This document shows, piece by piece, positions 29,144 to 37,831 of a stretch of 64,000 nucleotides of DNA; the first letter of the stretch is position 1, and every line of letters begins with the position of its first letter. The translations under genes were made by a program, and so were the position numbers. The notes beneath the pieces are model-generated. The model was given only the letters and a program-made list of their open reading frames with translations, did no database searches and had not been told where the DNA came from. This DNA comes from Lachnospiraceae bacterium. Lineage in GTDB: Bacteria > Bacillota > Clostridia > Lachnospirales > Lachnospiraceae. Where the stretch lies: NCBI GenBank assembly GCA_017469945.1, contig JAFUFI010000025.1, positions 62,001 through 126,000 of the forward strand. Direction: 5' to 3'.

Positions 29144-30733
29144 TTACAAATAATCCAGCGGGTTAACCTGAGTGCCGTTTATAAGGATCTCGAAGTGCAG
29201 GTGAGGTCCCGTGGAGTTACCGGTACTTCCGCTGTACGCTATAAGGTCGCCCTGGTTTACATACTGTCCCGCGGAAACAACAAGTTTGCTGCAGTGAGCG
29301 TATCTGGTCTGTCGTCCGTCCGGATGGTCGATGTAAACGACGTATCCGTATCCGCTTCCCCATCCGGCGCTTCTTACTGTACCACCGCTCGATGCATATA
29401 CGGGAGTTCCGAGAGGAACATACCAGTCAACGCCCTTGTGGTAAGTACTTCCAATTCCTCCCGGTGACTTTCTGTAACCGAAGTAGGATGAAATACGTCC
29501 GCCGGAAATAGGTTTTACGTATGTAGGAGGAATCTGAGTTCCTCTTTCCACTATCTTGGGTACGGCTTCAAGCAGTATCTCTTCCTTGACGACTTCCTTT
29601 GAAACTTCCTTTTCGTTGGTGTAGTGCTTGTCAAGGATTGCTTTTCTGTAGCCGCTGGAAGGCTGCTGAAGTATCTTTGTCTGGGTCGTATACCACTCGT
29701 CATTATCTATATAGATAACATCCGCATCATATACTTCCTCTACGTATATCCTTTCAACTCTCTCTACCGAAAGCTCGGGCCCCGGTACCGTGATGGTGAG
29801 TACATCGCCAACATGGATCGTAGAGTTTACGGTTTCAAGCTTGTCGGGGTTTAAGGAAACCAGAGTCTCCATGGGTATATTCACCGCCATGGATATTCCC
29901 GAAAGGGTATCTCCGGATTTGATCTCGTACTCTCCCGGGGTTTCCTGTTCCTTGGTAACGGCTTCTATGGCATCGGCAAGACTCGTAACCTGTGAATTGG
30001 GAAGATATCCCTGTCCTATCTCAACTTCCTCGATAAAGTTCATGGCAAGTACTCCGAGTTCAAAATCCTCAAAGTTCTTGCTTTCCTCATCTTCTATCTC
30101 GGTAAGGCCCCAGGTTTTTGCATAATCGGCCACACCTTCCGCCGGAAGCTCGAACTCTTCCTTAACGACTTCTTCGCCCGAATACGTATCTATAACCGTC
30201 GGTGTGATAACATTAAAGTCTCTGTCCTGCGAATTGGAAAGCTCAACCTTAAATCTTCCGGAATCATCGTAGAGGTCCAGTGCCGCCTGTAAAACCTTTC
30301 TCGCGTCGTCAAGGTTTCTCAAGGTGATCATATAGTCCTCTATCTTGACCGTACAGGTTCTTTGCACATTCTGGTCAACAGTCTTGCTGAGGATTTTCTC
30401 CATCGCCTCCATAACCTTGGCGTCGGAGTCTACCTTGCCGAAAAGCCTCTCCTCTCCTCTTACATACAGATCCCCTGTCATAAACATCAGGGAGCTGCTC
30501 TTTGAAGCTATTGCTCTTCTTGATTCAATGAGAAGGTGTTCTGCCGACGCTTCATCGTCAACCACGCCGACGGCTTCTCCGTTAAGATATAAGTAGAAAG
30601 TATTATCGCCCGTATGTTCAAACTTCGGTATTCCGTTTAATAAGAAAAGAAGAATGATAAGTGTAAAAAGCGACGAAAATACAAAGGATAATTCTATTCT
30701 TTTATGTGTACGCTTAATAATTTCGTGTTTCAT
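29144..30733 (-). CDS. Membrane-anchored M23 peptidase with LysM and G5-like domains
   Basis: 529 residues. An N-terminal membrane helix (~16-33) is followed by a long extracellular region, a LysM domain (~270-315, YEIKSGDTLSGISMAVNIP), a G5-like region (~330-400, with KEVSKEVVKEEILLEAVPKI) and a C-terminal lysostaphin-type peptidase (~405-529). The zinc ligands are visible: HKGVD and HLHFE. It would cut peptidoglycan cross-bridges or stem peptides during wall growth. No clear ribosome site precedes ATG 30733. The activity is well supported; its cellular role is inferred. Confidence 0.93.
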   Translation of the reverse strand: MKHEIIKRTHKRIELSFVFSSLFTLIILLFLLNGIPKFEHTGDNTFYLYLNGEAVGVVDDEASAEHLLIESRRAIASKSSSLMFMTGDLYVRGEERLFGKVDSDAKVMEAMEKILSKTVDQNVQRTCTVKIEDYMITLRNLDDARKVLQAALDLYDDSGRFKVELSNSQDRDFNVITPTVIDTYSGEEVVKEEFELPAEGVADYAKTWGLTEIEDEESKNFEDFELGVLAMNFIEEVEIGQGYLPNSQVTSLADAIEAVTKEQETPGEYEIKSGDTLSGISMAVNIPMETLVSLNPDKLETVNSTIHVGDVLTITVPGPELSVERVERIYVEEVYDADVIYIDNDEWYTTQTKILQQPSSGYRKAILDKHYTNEKEVSKEVVKEEILLEAVPKIVERGTQIPPTYVKPISGGRISSYFGYRKSPGGIGSTYHKGVDWYVPLGTPVYASSGGTVRSAGWGSGYGYVVYIDHPDGRQTRYAHCSKLVVSAGQYVNQGDLIAYSGSTGNSTGPHLHFEILINGTQVNPLDYL

Positions 30734-30759
30734 CTATATAATGCTGATTTCTGTATTTC

Positions 30760-31287
30760 TTAAAAAAGTCCCATGGCGCTGACCATGTTGTAGATCTGAA
30801 GCAGGAGTGAAACCCCGGATACGCAAAGAGCCACGATTGCAACCGTCTTGACAGCCTTTGTTTCGCCTAAGGTCTTCTTTCCATAATCCTTCACAGCCTC
30901 TTCTATGGGCTCAAGTTCATTGACCATAGAAGCCTGAATATTCTTATATATTCTGACACCTTCTTTGTGAAGGCTCTCGTCATTATTACCCGCTTTTTCG
31001 AGGGATTCGCCAAGCTCGTTAAGCTTGCGCTCCGCAGCCTCTAATTTATCCCTGATCTCCCCTATAGCTTCCTCGCTTGCGGAATTATCGGGAAGAGACA
31101 GATTTCCGATCCTGTTCTCTAAGGTACCAAGTTCGTCGCAAACCTGAGACAGCCTGTCAAGGCAACCCTGGTATTCGCTTACCTGTGTTTTTAAAAAATT
31201 CATCTGCTGAGCTTCGGCTTCGCCGTTTGCTCTGATCATTTCCTGTGCATTAAGCTTGGATGCGAGCTTGTCCATCAAGGTATCCAT
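30760..31287 (-). CDS. Coiled-coil protein with C-terminal membrane anchor, unknown function
   Basis: 175 residues from ATG 31287, chosen for GGAGG; the longer reading has no ribosome site. Nearly the whole chain is predicted helix with heptad-like spacing (QYGCLDRL-type stretches, KLEAAERKLNELGESLEKAG). One hydrophobic segment (~146-167, AVKTVAIVALCVSGVSLLLQI) ends the protein, which makes it tail-anchored with a cytoplasmic coiled coil. I do not recognise a family. It has its own promoter and lies 26 bases before the M23/LysM gene, so a shared envelope role is possible. Confidence 0.8.
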   Translation of the reverse strand: MDTLMDKLASKLNAQEMIRANGEAEAQQMNFLKTQVSEYQGCLDRLSQVCDELGTLENRIGNLSLPDNSASEEAIGEIRDKLEAAERKLNELGESLEKAGNNDESLHKEGVRIYKNIQASMVNELEPIEEAVKDYGKKTLGETKAVKTVAIVALCVSGVSLLLQIYNMVSAMGLF

Positions 31288-31345
31288 TATAATCCTCCAG
31301 ATAGTCAAAAAAACATTAAAACTGCACACTTTCAGACAATACTAA

Positions 31346-31374
31346 ATTTTATCATCTTTGGCAGTTCATTACAA
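31346..31374 (-). promoter_or_regulatory. Promoter of the coiled-coil/M23 gene pair
   Basis: Minus strand: -35 TTGTAA (31369-31374), a 17-base spacer and -10 TAAAAT (31346-31351), about 60 bases before the start codon at 31287. Confidence 0.6.
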
Positions 31375-31496
31375 GTCCATAAGCATTCTCTATATATTTG
31401 TGCAATATGCACAATTTTTTCTCGGATTTTTTGACTTGTCTGTAAATATTTACCAATCATTTACAGTGTGTTCATATTTTGTTAACATTTAATTGG

Positions 31497-31620
31497 TATA
31501 GTGTATTCAAGAACAAAGCAAAGTGTTATTCGATCATTTTTTCATAATCGCCCGGGTTTCGAAAGAGACTCGGGCACTCCTCATTTTATGGGCTTTTCGC
31601 GTATCCGCGAAGCCTTTTTT
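31497..31620 (+). ncRNA. Candidate small structured RNA in a 449-base gene-free gap
   Basis: The gap 31288-31736 holds no credible gene. On the plus strand a TATAGT -10-like box (31497-31502) is followed by a hairpin with an 11-base-pair stem and a GAAA tetraloop (31550-31575, GCCCGGGTTTC/GAGACTCGGGC), a 14-base linker and an intrinsic terminator (31590-31620, stem GGCTTTTCGCG/CGCGAAGCC, then T6). The -35 region is weak. An independent transcript of about 110 bases is inferred. It matches no RNA family I know. Confidence 0.5.
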
Positions 31621-31659
31621 ATTTATCCGGCTTTAGCTAAGGCCAATAAAACAAAAGAC

Positions 31660-31698
31660 AAAACAACAGGCCTATCGGAGCCTTTCTCGATAAGCCTG
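31660..31698 (-). terminator. Intrinsic terminator of the RelQ-type gene
   Basis: Arms CAGGCCTATCG and CGATAAGCCTG (31667-31677 and 31688-31698, one wobble) with a 10-base loop, followed on the minus strand by TTGTTTTGTCTTTTG. It lies 38 bases after the stop codon at 31737. Confidence 0.75.
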
Positions 31699-31736
31699 CT
31701 GCCCTTTTACGCAACAAAAATAAATTTTCAAACGAA

Positions 31737-32369
31737 TTATTTACGGCCCAGGTCCATGATCTCATCGTTAAGCTGAAGCATCTTGTCGTCCAGGTCGGAC
31801 ACCATCTTCGCGCAATCTACCAGCTCCTGAGAAATATGTGCCGGTACATCTCCTTCGAATTTATAATTGATCTTGTGCTCCAGGCTGGCCCAGAAGTCCA
31901 TTGCTACGGTTCTTATCTGGATCTCAACCTTGGTATCCACCTTTCTGTCGGAGAGATAAACCGGGATTGTAATGATCATGTGATAACTTTTATAACCACT
32001 GGTCTTGGGGTAGGTAATGTAATCCTTAACCTTGATAACCTGTATGTCCTGCTGATGTTTGATCATCTCGGCAATACGATAGATATCCGAGGTGAAGGAG
32101 CATATGATCCTTATACCCGCTATGTCGTTAACATGATTTACCATATTCTCTATGGTAGAATCCAGGCCGTTCCTCTTTAATTTTTTAACAATACTTTCGG
32201 GAGTCTTTATCCTCGCCTTAATGTGCTCAATGGGGTTATACTGGTGTACATGCTGGAATTCCTCATTGAGGATTTCCATCTTCGTCTCCATTTGATGCAG
32301 AGCTGCGTTGTATAGGAGACTGACCTCCTGCCACGTCTCTATTCCGTCGTTCCCGCCTACTAGTTCCAT
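31737..32369 (-). CDS. Small alarmone synthetase (RelQ/SAS type)
   Basis: 210 residues, the size of single-domain (p)ppGpp synthetases. The synthetase motifs are in order: RIKTPESIVKKL, DIAGIRIICSF, PKTSGYKSYH, VEIQIRT and WASLEHKINYK. There is no hydrolase, TGS or ACT domain. It would make pppGpp or ppGpp from GTP/GDP and ATP in response to stress; the family acts as a tetramer. AAGGA precedes the start. It is a single-gene unit with its own promoter and terminator. Confidence 0.92.
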   Translation of the reverse strand: MELVGGNDGIETWQEVSLLYNAALHQMETKMEILNEEFQHVHQYNPIEHIKARIKTPESIVKKLKRNGLDSTIENMVNHVNDIAGIRIICSFTSDIYRIAEMIKHQQDIQVIKVKDYITYPKTSGYKSYHMIITIPVYLSDRKVDTKVEIQIRTVAMDFWASLEHKINYKFEGDVPAHISQELVDCAKMVSDLDDKMLQLNDEIMDLGRK

Positions 32370-32431
32370 TTAATTTACAGTTCCTTCTATTTTTTACGCG
32401 CGTGGATAACTTGTTCTTGAATTCATTATCC

Positions 32432-32459
32432 TTTATAATAATAGCATATTTTTTCTCAA
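32432..32459 (-). promoter_or_regulatory. Promoter of the RelQ-type gene
   Basis: Minus strand: -35 TTGAGA (32454-32459), a 16-base spacer and -10 TATAAA (32432-32437), about 60 bases before the start codon. Confidence 0.55.
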
Positions 32460-32560
32460 TTATCACTTATATTGCATTTTGTTAAACGTTTAAGTTGATT
32501 TTTTGTTAAAGATGCACAAAAAAAACATTTTTTATTAGTTTACTTTGATTGGATGAATGT

Positions 32561-32824
32561 ATGAGAATCTGGGCAAGACAGTTTAAAGACACACATATGC
32601 TCTGCGACGAGCTTATCATAGACGAAAGCAAGGATACAAGGACACACAAGATCTTTAACGCCATAGAAGAGATTTCGAAACGTATGGACTTACCCGCCCC
32701 CATCTGGCTTGACAGAAATATAAAATCTTTTCAAAGAGGAAGTGTTGTCAGATTTGACCGTGATTCGTTCATAGAAGAAATCCCCTTCGACTACCTTGAA
32801 GTAAGGATAATCGAAGAGGACTGA
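32561..32824 (+). CDS. Small conserved protein of unknown function
   Basis: 87 residues from ATG 32561 (an in-frame TTG four codons earlier is less likely). The chain has no membrane segment or metal cluster. It begins MRIWARQFKDTHMLCDELII and ends with an acidic strand (FDYLEVRIIEED). Similar short proteins with the RIW...KDTHML opening occur in related Clostridia as far as I remember, without assigned function. It is transcribed away from the RelQ-type gene and toward galE, and is one of very few plus-strand genes in the window. The ribosome site is weak. Confidence 0.75.
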   Translation: MRIWARQFKDTHMLCDELIIDESKDTRTHKIFNAIEEISKRMDLPAPIWLDRNIKSFQRGSVVRFDRDSFIEEIPFDYLEVRIIEED

Positions 32825-32853
32825 TTCAAAATAATACTTTGTCAGTATTTTCT

Positions 32854-33867
32854 TTAATATCCGTTCGGATTGTTCTTTTGCCATCTCCAGGAATCTTCGC
32901 ACATCTCCTTGATTCCGTACTTAGCTTCCCAGCCCAGTTCTTTTTTCGCAAGAGAAGCATCTGCGTAGCAGGTGGCAATATCTCCGGGGCGGCGGGGTGC
33001 GATCTCGTAAGGCACCTTTACTCCCGTAGCTTCCTCAAAATTCTTTACGATATCCAGAACGCTGTATCCGTGGCCGGTACCTAAGTTGTAGATCTTAAGG
33101 CCCGCATTTTCCTCGATCTTATTAAGAGCCTTGACATGTCCTATTGCAAGATCGACAACATGGATATAATCTCTTACTCCGGTTCCGTCGGGAGTATCAT
33201 AATCATTTCCGAATACATTTAAATGATCTCTCTTTCCCACAGCGACCTGAGTAATAAAAGGCATCAGGTTGTTGGGGATACCGTTGGGATTTTCTCCCAT
33301 GGTTCCGGATTTATGAGCCCCGATGGGATTAAAGTATCTGAGCAAAATAACATTCCATTCATTATCCGCCTTCTGGATATCGGAAAGTATCTGTTCAAGC
33401 ATAGACTTTGTCCAGCCGTAGGGGTTTGTGCATACGCCCTTGGGGCACTCCTCGGTAATCGGGATAAAGGCGGGATTTCCGTATACAGTAGCGCTGGACG
33501 AAAAGATGATGTTCTTGCAGCCGTGTTTTCTCATCACATCGACAAGAGTAAGAGTTCCGGCGATATTGTTTTCGTAGTATTCCCAGGGCTTTGCAACGGA
33601 CTCTCCAACAGCCTTAAGCCCCGCAAAATGGATCACAGCATCGATATCTTCTTTTGAGAAGATATCCTCTAAGGCATCCCTGTCCAAAATATCCGCTTTA
33701 TAAAAAGGAACTTTCTTTCCGGTGATGGCTTCCACTCTCTCCAGAGATTTCTCGCTGGAATTTGAAAGGTTGTCAAGTACAACAACTTCTCTTCCGTCGT
33801 TTTGGAGTTCAACCACCGTGTGGCTTCCGATAAATCCGGCACCGCCTGTAACAAGTATTTTTCCCAT
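32854..33867 (-). CDS. galE: UDP-glucose 4-epimerase
   Basis: 337 residues from ATG 33867, with GAGGTG at proper distance; the longer GTG reading lies within that ribosome site. [12 protein letters not shown] binds [11 protein letters not shown] and YGWTKS give the catalytic Ser and Tyr-x-x-x-Lys, and [12 protein letters not shown] is typical of GalE. It interconverts UDP-glucose and UDP-galactose for galactose use and surface glycans. It lies downstream of the pyrophosphorylase that would supply a UDP-sugar. Confidence 0.97.
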   Translation of the reverse strand: MGKILVTGGAGFIGSHTVVELQNDGREVVVLDNLSNSSEKSLERVEAITGKKVPFYKADILDRDALEDIFSKEDIDAVIHFAGLKAVGESVAKPWEYYENNIAGTLTLVDVMRKHGCKNIIFSSSATVYGNPAFIPITEECPKGVCTNPYGWTKSMLEQILSDIQKADNEWNVILLRYFNPIGAHKSGTMGENPNGIPNNLMPFITQVAVGKRDHLNVFGNDYDTPDGTGVRDYIHVVDLAIGHVKALNKIEENAGLKIYNLGTGHGYSVLDIVKNFEEATGVKVPYEIAPRRPGDIATCYADASLAKKELGWEAKYGIKEMCEDSWRWQKNNPNGY

Positions 33868-33994
33868 GTTTTTCACCTCATTTCAGAATAAGAAGGTAAA
33901 TGCATACCTTTGTTTTCTTTACGGGTTAAGCGTACTTCAAAAAGCTACGCCCTACAACATTTAAATGTTTCGACTATATGTCAAAATGTTGCAT

Positions 33995-35221
33995 TTATAA
34001 AACAACCCCATTTTTCTGAAGAAGAGCTCTTGCGCTCTCCACGGAGTCGACACCGGTCTTATTCTTAATAGGAGCAAATTCTTTCTCTCTGACCACCTCA
34101 AAAGGAAGGCAGCTTGCCATCTGATGGATCATATCAAGAACAAGGTTTTCAAACTTGTAACCGTTGGGTTCTTCGGGTTTTACAAGTTCTCCCTTCTCGT
34201 CGATATAGGGAATCTTCTTTTTAACGATATGCAGGGGCAGTTCTTCCTTGACGATCCTCTCAAGCTCGGCTACATCAAAAAGATAATTGAGGATTACTCC
34301 GAAGTTGTAAGCCGGGTCTCCCTTCTCATCCTTCGCATTCATAAGTTCGTCCGTAAGCTCGTAATACTCGACGATAGAAGGTCTGCCGTCCTCGAGGCAC
34401 ATTACTCCGACCTTCTCATCAGGAGCGCTCTTTTTAACGACTTTTGCTCCGACAACGCATTTTTTCTCAATCGTAGCGCCGACAAACACAGGATCACAGA
34501 TTCTCTGAAGGACATTGTCCACAGCGAAAATATTGAACCATTCGATTCCGAAACTCTTGGCTTTATCCAAGAGGCCCGCTCTCATAAGGGAAATAAACCA
34601 TCCGCCGTTACCGTTGGGAGATGTTGCCATGCGTCCCTTTTCCTCAAGATAGATTTTTCCGTTGTAATCCGTAGCGGGAGCCATCTCCTGCTTAAAGAAA
34701 TGGATATACTCTTCGGGATATCCGAAGTAGTTTTTTTCTTTTAAGAAAGCTGTGGTTGCTTCATGGTTTTTCTCGCTTGTCATCACAAAGAGGTGAATAT
34801 AAGCGTCCGCAGCCTTAACCACATCCATAAGATTATTTATAAGACATTCAAAAATGTAGAGTTCTCTCGTAAGTCCTACATTATACATTCCCTTGGGATT
34901 GTCGGAGCCGAGACGGGTTCCCATTCCTCCCGCAAGGAGCACGGCGCCCACCTTTCCGGCTTTAATGGCGTCAAGCCCGGTTTTTGTATACGTTTCTTTT
35001 CCAGACTCAATCTCGCTAAGCTCCATACACTTAAGGGGAGAAATCTTTCCCTTTGCATTAAGAGCATCGGGAGCTCCCACAGCGGAGAGGATGCTCATAT
35101 CGGTGCTTTCGATCTGAGAAAGGAGATCGGCCTTCTGATTTTCAGAAAGCTCATCAAAGTATTTGAGAACATGTTCCTGGCCGTATTCGGTCAGTTTTTT
35201 AGTTATTGATTCAGGTATCAT
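33995..35221 (-). CDS. UDPGP-type sugar-1-phosphate uridylyltransferase
   Basis: 408 residues from ATG 35221, which follows GGAGG by five bases (an ATG at 35233 has a poorer site). The nucleotide-binding loop VLLAGGMGTRLGSDNPKGMY is that of the eukaryote-type UDPGP family (UDP-glucose and UDP-N-acetylglucosamine pyrophosphorylases), not of bacterial GalU or GlmU. NGNGGWF and FNIFAVDNVLQRICDP supply sugar and metal contacts. It forms a UDP-sugar and pyrophosphate from UTP and a sugar-1-phosphate. Whether the sugar is glucose or GlcNAc is not settled by sequence; the galE neighbour fits either. Confidence 0.9.
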   Translation of the reverse strand: MIPESITKKLTEYGQEHVLKYFDELSENQKADLLSQIESTDMSILSAVGAPDALNAKGKISPLKCMELSEIESGKETYTKTGLDAIKAGKVGAVLLAGGMGTRLGSDNPKGMYNVGLTRELYIFECLINNLMDVVKAADAYIHLFVMTSEKNHEATTAFLKEKNYFGYPEEYIHFFKQEMAPATDYNGKIYLEEKGRMATSPNGNGGWFISLMRAGLLDKAKSFGIEWFNIFAVDNVLQRICDPVFVGATIEKKCVVGAKVVKKSAPDEKVGVMCLEDGRPSIVEYYELTDELMNAKDEKGDPAYNFGVILNYLFDVAELERIVKEELPLHIVKKKIPYIDEKGELVKPEEPNGYKFENLVLDMIHQMASCLPFEVVREKEFAPIKNKTGVDSVESARALLQKNGVVL

Positions 35222-35271
35222 ATTATCCTCCATAACCCTCTTTAAAGGTACTTAGAGTATGATACCATATT

Positions 35272-35892
35272 TTAGCTTTTTCTTACAGCCCGGACAAAAG
35301 AGAAAATTTTCTCGCGGCTCTTTTTAAGACCCGTTTCATCCTCTACCCCCGATGAGGTATCCACTCCGCAAAGTCCGGTTTCCTTCAGGGCTTCCCTTAC
35401 GTTTAAAGGATTCAAACCACCGGCAAGAAGGATCGGTTTTTCCTTATAAAGATCGAGATGAAGCTCCTTTAAAAGCGCGTAGTCAAATGCCATACCGCTT
35501 CCCGGGATTCCGGCATCAAATATAAATCCCCATATTCTCTCATCGGATTTATATTTCTCAAACTCATGCATATTGCTGACATTAAAAGCGCGGATGACAG
35601 GGACTAAAGCGCCATCAAGAACATCCCCGGCAAGTTCGCCGTGAATCTGGATATAGTCAAATCCCGCATCTTTAATCTGCGATACGGTAAAGGCATCGGG
35701 CGAAACGGTTACCGCTACTGTTTTAAGGCCGAGACTTTTCGCATAGTCCGTCAGCTTCTCAGCTTCCGAAATCTCGACATTTCTCTTGCTCTTTGGATAA
35801 AACACGACAATACCGCCAAGGTCGGCTTCGGCCTCGGCGGTCCATCTTATCTCATCTTTTGTTTTCAGACCACAGATCTTGACAATACTCAT
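35272..35892 (-). CDS. trpF: Phosphoribosylanthranilate isomerase
   Basis: 206 residues of TIM-barrel type. The catalytic Cys (VKICGL, Cys7) and Asp (FIFDAGIPGSG) are both present, as are the phosphate-binding ILLAGGLNPLNV and GVDTSSGVE. It isomerises PRA to CdRP in tryptophan synthesis. No other trp gene is in the window. It starts 3 bases after the LysR stop codon, so it is coupled to the cysK-lysR unit rather than to a trp operon. The intact active site argues against decay, but a different substrate cannot be excluded. Confidence 0.9.
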   Translation of the reverse strand: MSIVKICGLKTKDEIRWTAEAEADLGGIVVFYPKSKRNVEISEAEKLTDYAKSLGLKTVAVTVSPDAFTVSQIKDAGFDYIQIHGELAGDVLDGALVPVIRAFNVSNMHEFEKYKSDERIWGFIFDAGIPGSGMAFDYALLKELHLDLYKEKPILLAGGLNPLNVREALKETGLCGVDTSSGVEDETGLKKSREKIFSFVRAVRKS

Positions 35893-35895
35893 TGG

Positions 35896-36807
35896 TTACT
35901 TAAGAACCTTTTCTTTGTATTTTTCAACTTCCTCGATGTAGAGCTTTCCGATGGGGGACAGTGGAACATTCTTCCTCTTGATATAACCAATGGTCATAAG
36001 GTCCTCATCCTTAAGTCTGACAGCGCAATACTCTTCTCCGTTTAAGTCTTCACAGATGATACCGGAGCAAAGGGTAAATCCGTTGATGCCGACAAAAAGA
36101 TTAAGCATCGTGGCTCTGTCGGAGCAGTGGATTATCTGCTTGTAATCGTATGTGGAAAACAGCTCTTCCGCAAAATAAAAAGAGTTGTTGTCTCCCTGGT
36201 CAAAAGCAAGGCAGGGATATTTACTAAGCTCCTCTAAAGTAACGAAGTCCTGTTTTGCAAGAGGATGTTTTTTGCTGATATACGCGTAAATATGGCAATC
36301 AAAGAGCTCATGGAACGAAAGGTCGTTTTCGGCAAAGATCTTTGTAAGGACTTTTCTGTTAAAGTCATTAAGGTAAAGAATTCCGACCTCCGACCTGTAC
36401 TCCTTGACGTTTTTGATCACAGTTCCGGTCCTTGTTTCATGTACGGAGAAATCGTACTCGTCCGGGCTGAACTGTCTTACAACCTCAATAAATGCATTTA
36501 CGGCAAATGTGTAGTGCTGCATGGATACGGAAAAGCGTTTCTTGTATTCACCCTTGTTAATGTATCGATTCTCTATAAGCTCATACTGCTCGACAACCTG
36601 TCTTGCGTATCCGAGAAATTCTTTACCTGCAGGAGTAAGGGTGATTCCTCTGTTCGATCTTGCGAATATATCCATGCCTATCTCTTCTTCAAGCTCCCTG
36701 ACGGAAGCGGAAAGGCTGGGCTGAGAGATAAACAGCGCCTTTGCCGCTTCGTTCATGGAAGAAGAATCAGCGATCTGAATTACGTATTTTAACTGATTAA
36801 GCGTCAT
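35896..36807 (-). CDS. LysR-family regulator, probably of sulfur assimilation
   Basis: 303 residues. An N-terminal winged helix (MTLNQLKYVIQIADSSSMNEAAKALFISQPSLS within the first 35 residues) is followed by a periplasmic-binding-like effector domain. It starts 5 bases after the cysK stop codon and so lies in the metY-cysK transcript, suggesting it is the CysL/CmbR-type activator of these genes with O-acetylserine or a related metabolite as effector (inference). It has no visible oddities. Confidence 0.9.
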   Translation of the reverse strand: MTLNQLKYVIQIADSSSMNEAAKALFISQPSLSASVRELEEEIGMDIFARSNRGITLTPAGKEFLGYARQVVEQYELIENRYINKGEYKKRFSVSMQHYTFAVNAFIEVVRQFSPDEYDFSVHETRTGTVIKNVKEYRSEVGILYLNDFNRKVLTKIFAENDLSFHELFDCHIYAYISKKHPLAKQDFVTLEELSKYPCLAFDQGDNNSFYFAEELFSTYDYKQIIHCSDRATMLNLFVGINGFTLCSGIICEDLNGEEYCAVRLKDEDLMTIGYIKRKNVPLSPIGKLYIEEVEKYKEKVLK

Positions 36808-36812
36808 ATCTG

Positions 36813-37751
36813 TTACTCATGATTAAAAAGCGGAGTTGAAAGGTATCTGTCTCCTGAATCGGGAAGAAGAACAACGATATTCTTTCCCTTGTTTTCGGGC
36901 CTTGCTGCAAGGATAAGTGCTGCCTTTAATGCTGCTCCGGATGAGATTCCCACAAGAACGCCTTCGGCTTGTCCAAAAGCCGCTCCCTCTGCAAACGCGT
37001 CATCATTTTCAATCTTGATAACTTCATCATAAACATCGGTATTTAAAGTCTTAGGAACAAATCCCGCGCCGATACCCTGGATCTTGTGAGGGCCGGATGC
37101 TCCTCCCGAAAGAACGGGGCTTGAAGCAGGCTCTACGGCAACGATCTTTACATTGGGATTCTTTGACTTTAAGTACTCTCCGACACCGCTGACTGTACCG
37201 CCGGTTCCTACGCCGGATACAAAGATATCAACTTTTCCGTCAGTCTGTTCCCAGATCTCGGGACCGGTAGTTTCTCTGTGTGCCTTGGGATTTGCAGGGT
37301 TGTCAAACTGTCCGAGGATAACGGATCCGGGTATCTGCTCCTTAAGCTCATTAGCCTTTTCGATGGCGCCCTTCATTCCCTTTGAGCCTTCGGTCAGTAC
37401 AATTTCAGCGCCGTAAGCCTTGAGGAAGGTTCTTCGCTCAACGCTCATAGTCTCAGGGAGAGTAAGGATTGCTTTATATCCCTTAGCTGCTGCTACGGAA
37501 GCAAGTCCGATACCGGTATTTCCGCTGGTGGGTTCGATGATGGTGGCTCCGGGCTTAAGGATTCCCTTTTCCTCTGCATCCTCTATCATAGCAAGGGCTA
37601 CTCTGTCCTTTACCGATCCGGCGGGATTTAAATACTCCAGTTTAGCAAGAATTGTCGCATCTTTGACTCCTGCTTTTTCTGCATATCTTGATGCCTCAAG
37701 AATAGGTGTTTTTCCAATGATTTCAGCTGCACTTTTTTTAATGTCGCTCAT
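36813..37751 (-). CDS. cysK: Cysteine synthase (O-acetylserine sulfhydrylase)
   Basis: 312 residues. PLP binds the Lys in [10 protein letters not shown]; the substrate loop [11 protein letters not shown] and the phosphate cradle [16 protein letters not shown] are intact, as is the C-terminal [12 protein letters not shown]. It forms cysteine from O-acetylserine and sulfide. GAGG precedes the start. It follows metY by 80 bases and is followed at once by the LysR gene. Confidence 0.97.
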   Translation of the reverse strand: MSDIKKSAAEIIGKTPILEASRYAEKAGVKDATILAKLEYLNPAGSVKDRVALAMIEDAEEKGILKPGATIIEPTSGNTGIGLASVAAAKGYKAILTLPETMSVERRTFLKAYGAEIVLTEGSKGMKGAIEKANELKEQIPGSVILGQFDNPANPKAHRETTGPEIWEQTDGKVDIFVSGVGTGGTVSGVGEYLKSKNPNVKIVAVEPASSPVLSGGASGPHKIQGIGAGFVPKTLNTDVYDEVIKIENDDAFAEGAAFGQAEGVLVGISSGAALKAALILAARPENKGKNIVVLLPDSGDRYLSTPLFNHE

Positions 37752-37831
37752 ACTGTTTACCTCGCAAAATAAAAATGTCTAAAGCCACATTTCTATTTTA
37801 TTATCCTTTGTTTTCATTTACAAGATTTTTC

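Noticed and set aside
31501..31776. A 91-codon plus-strand open frame in the 31.3-31.7 kb gap
   Set aside because: It runs through the tetraloop hairpin, the plus-strand terminator and the minus-strand terminator of the RelQ gene, lacks a ribosome site and ends inside that gene; it is better explained as chance.
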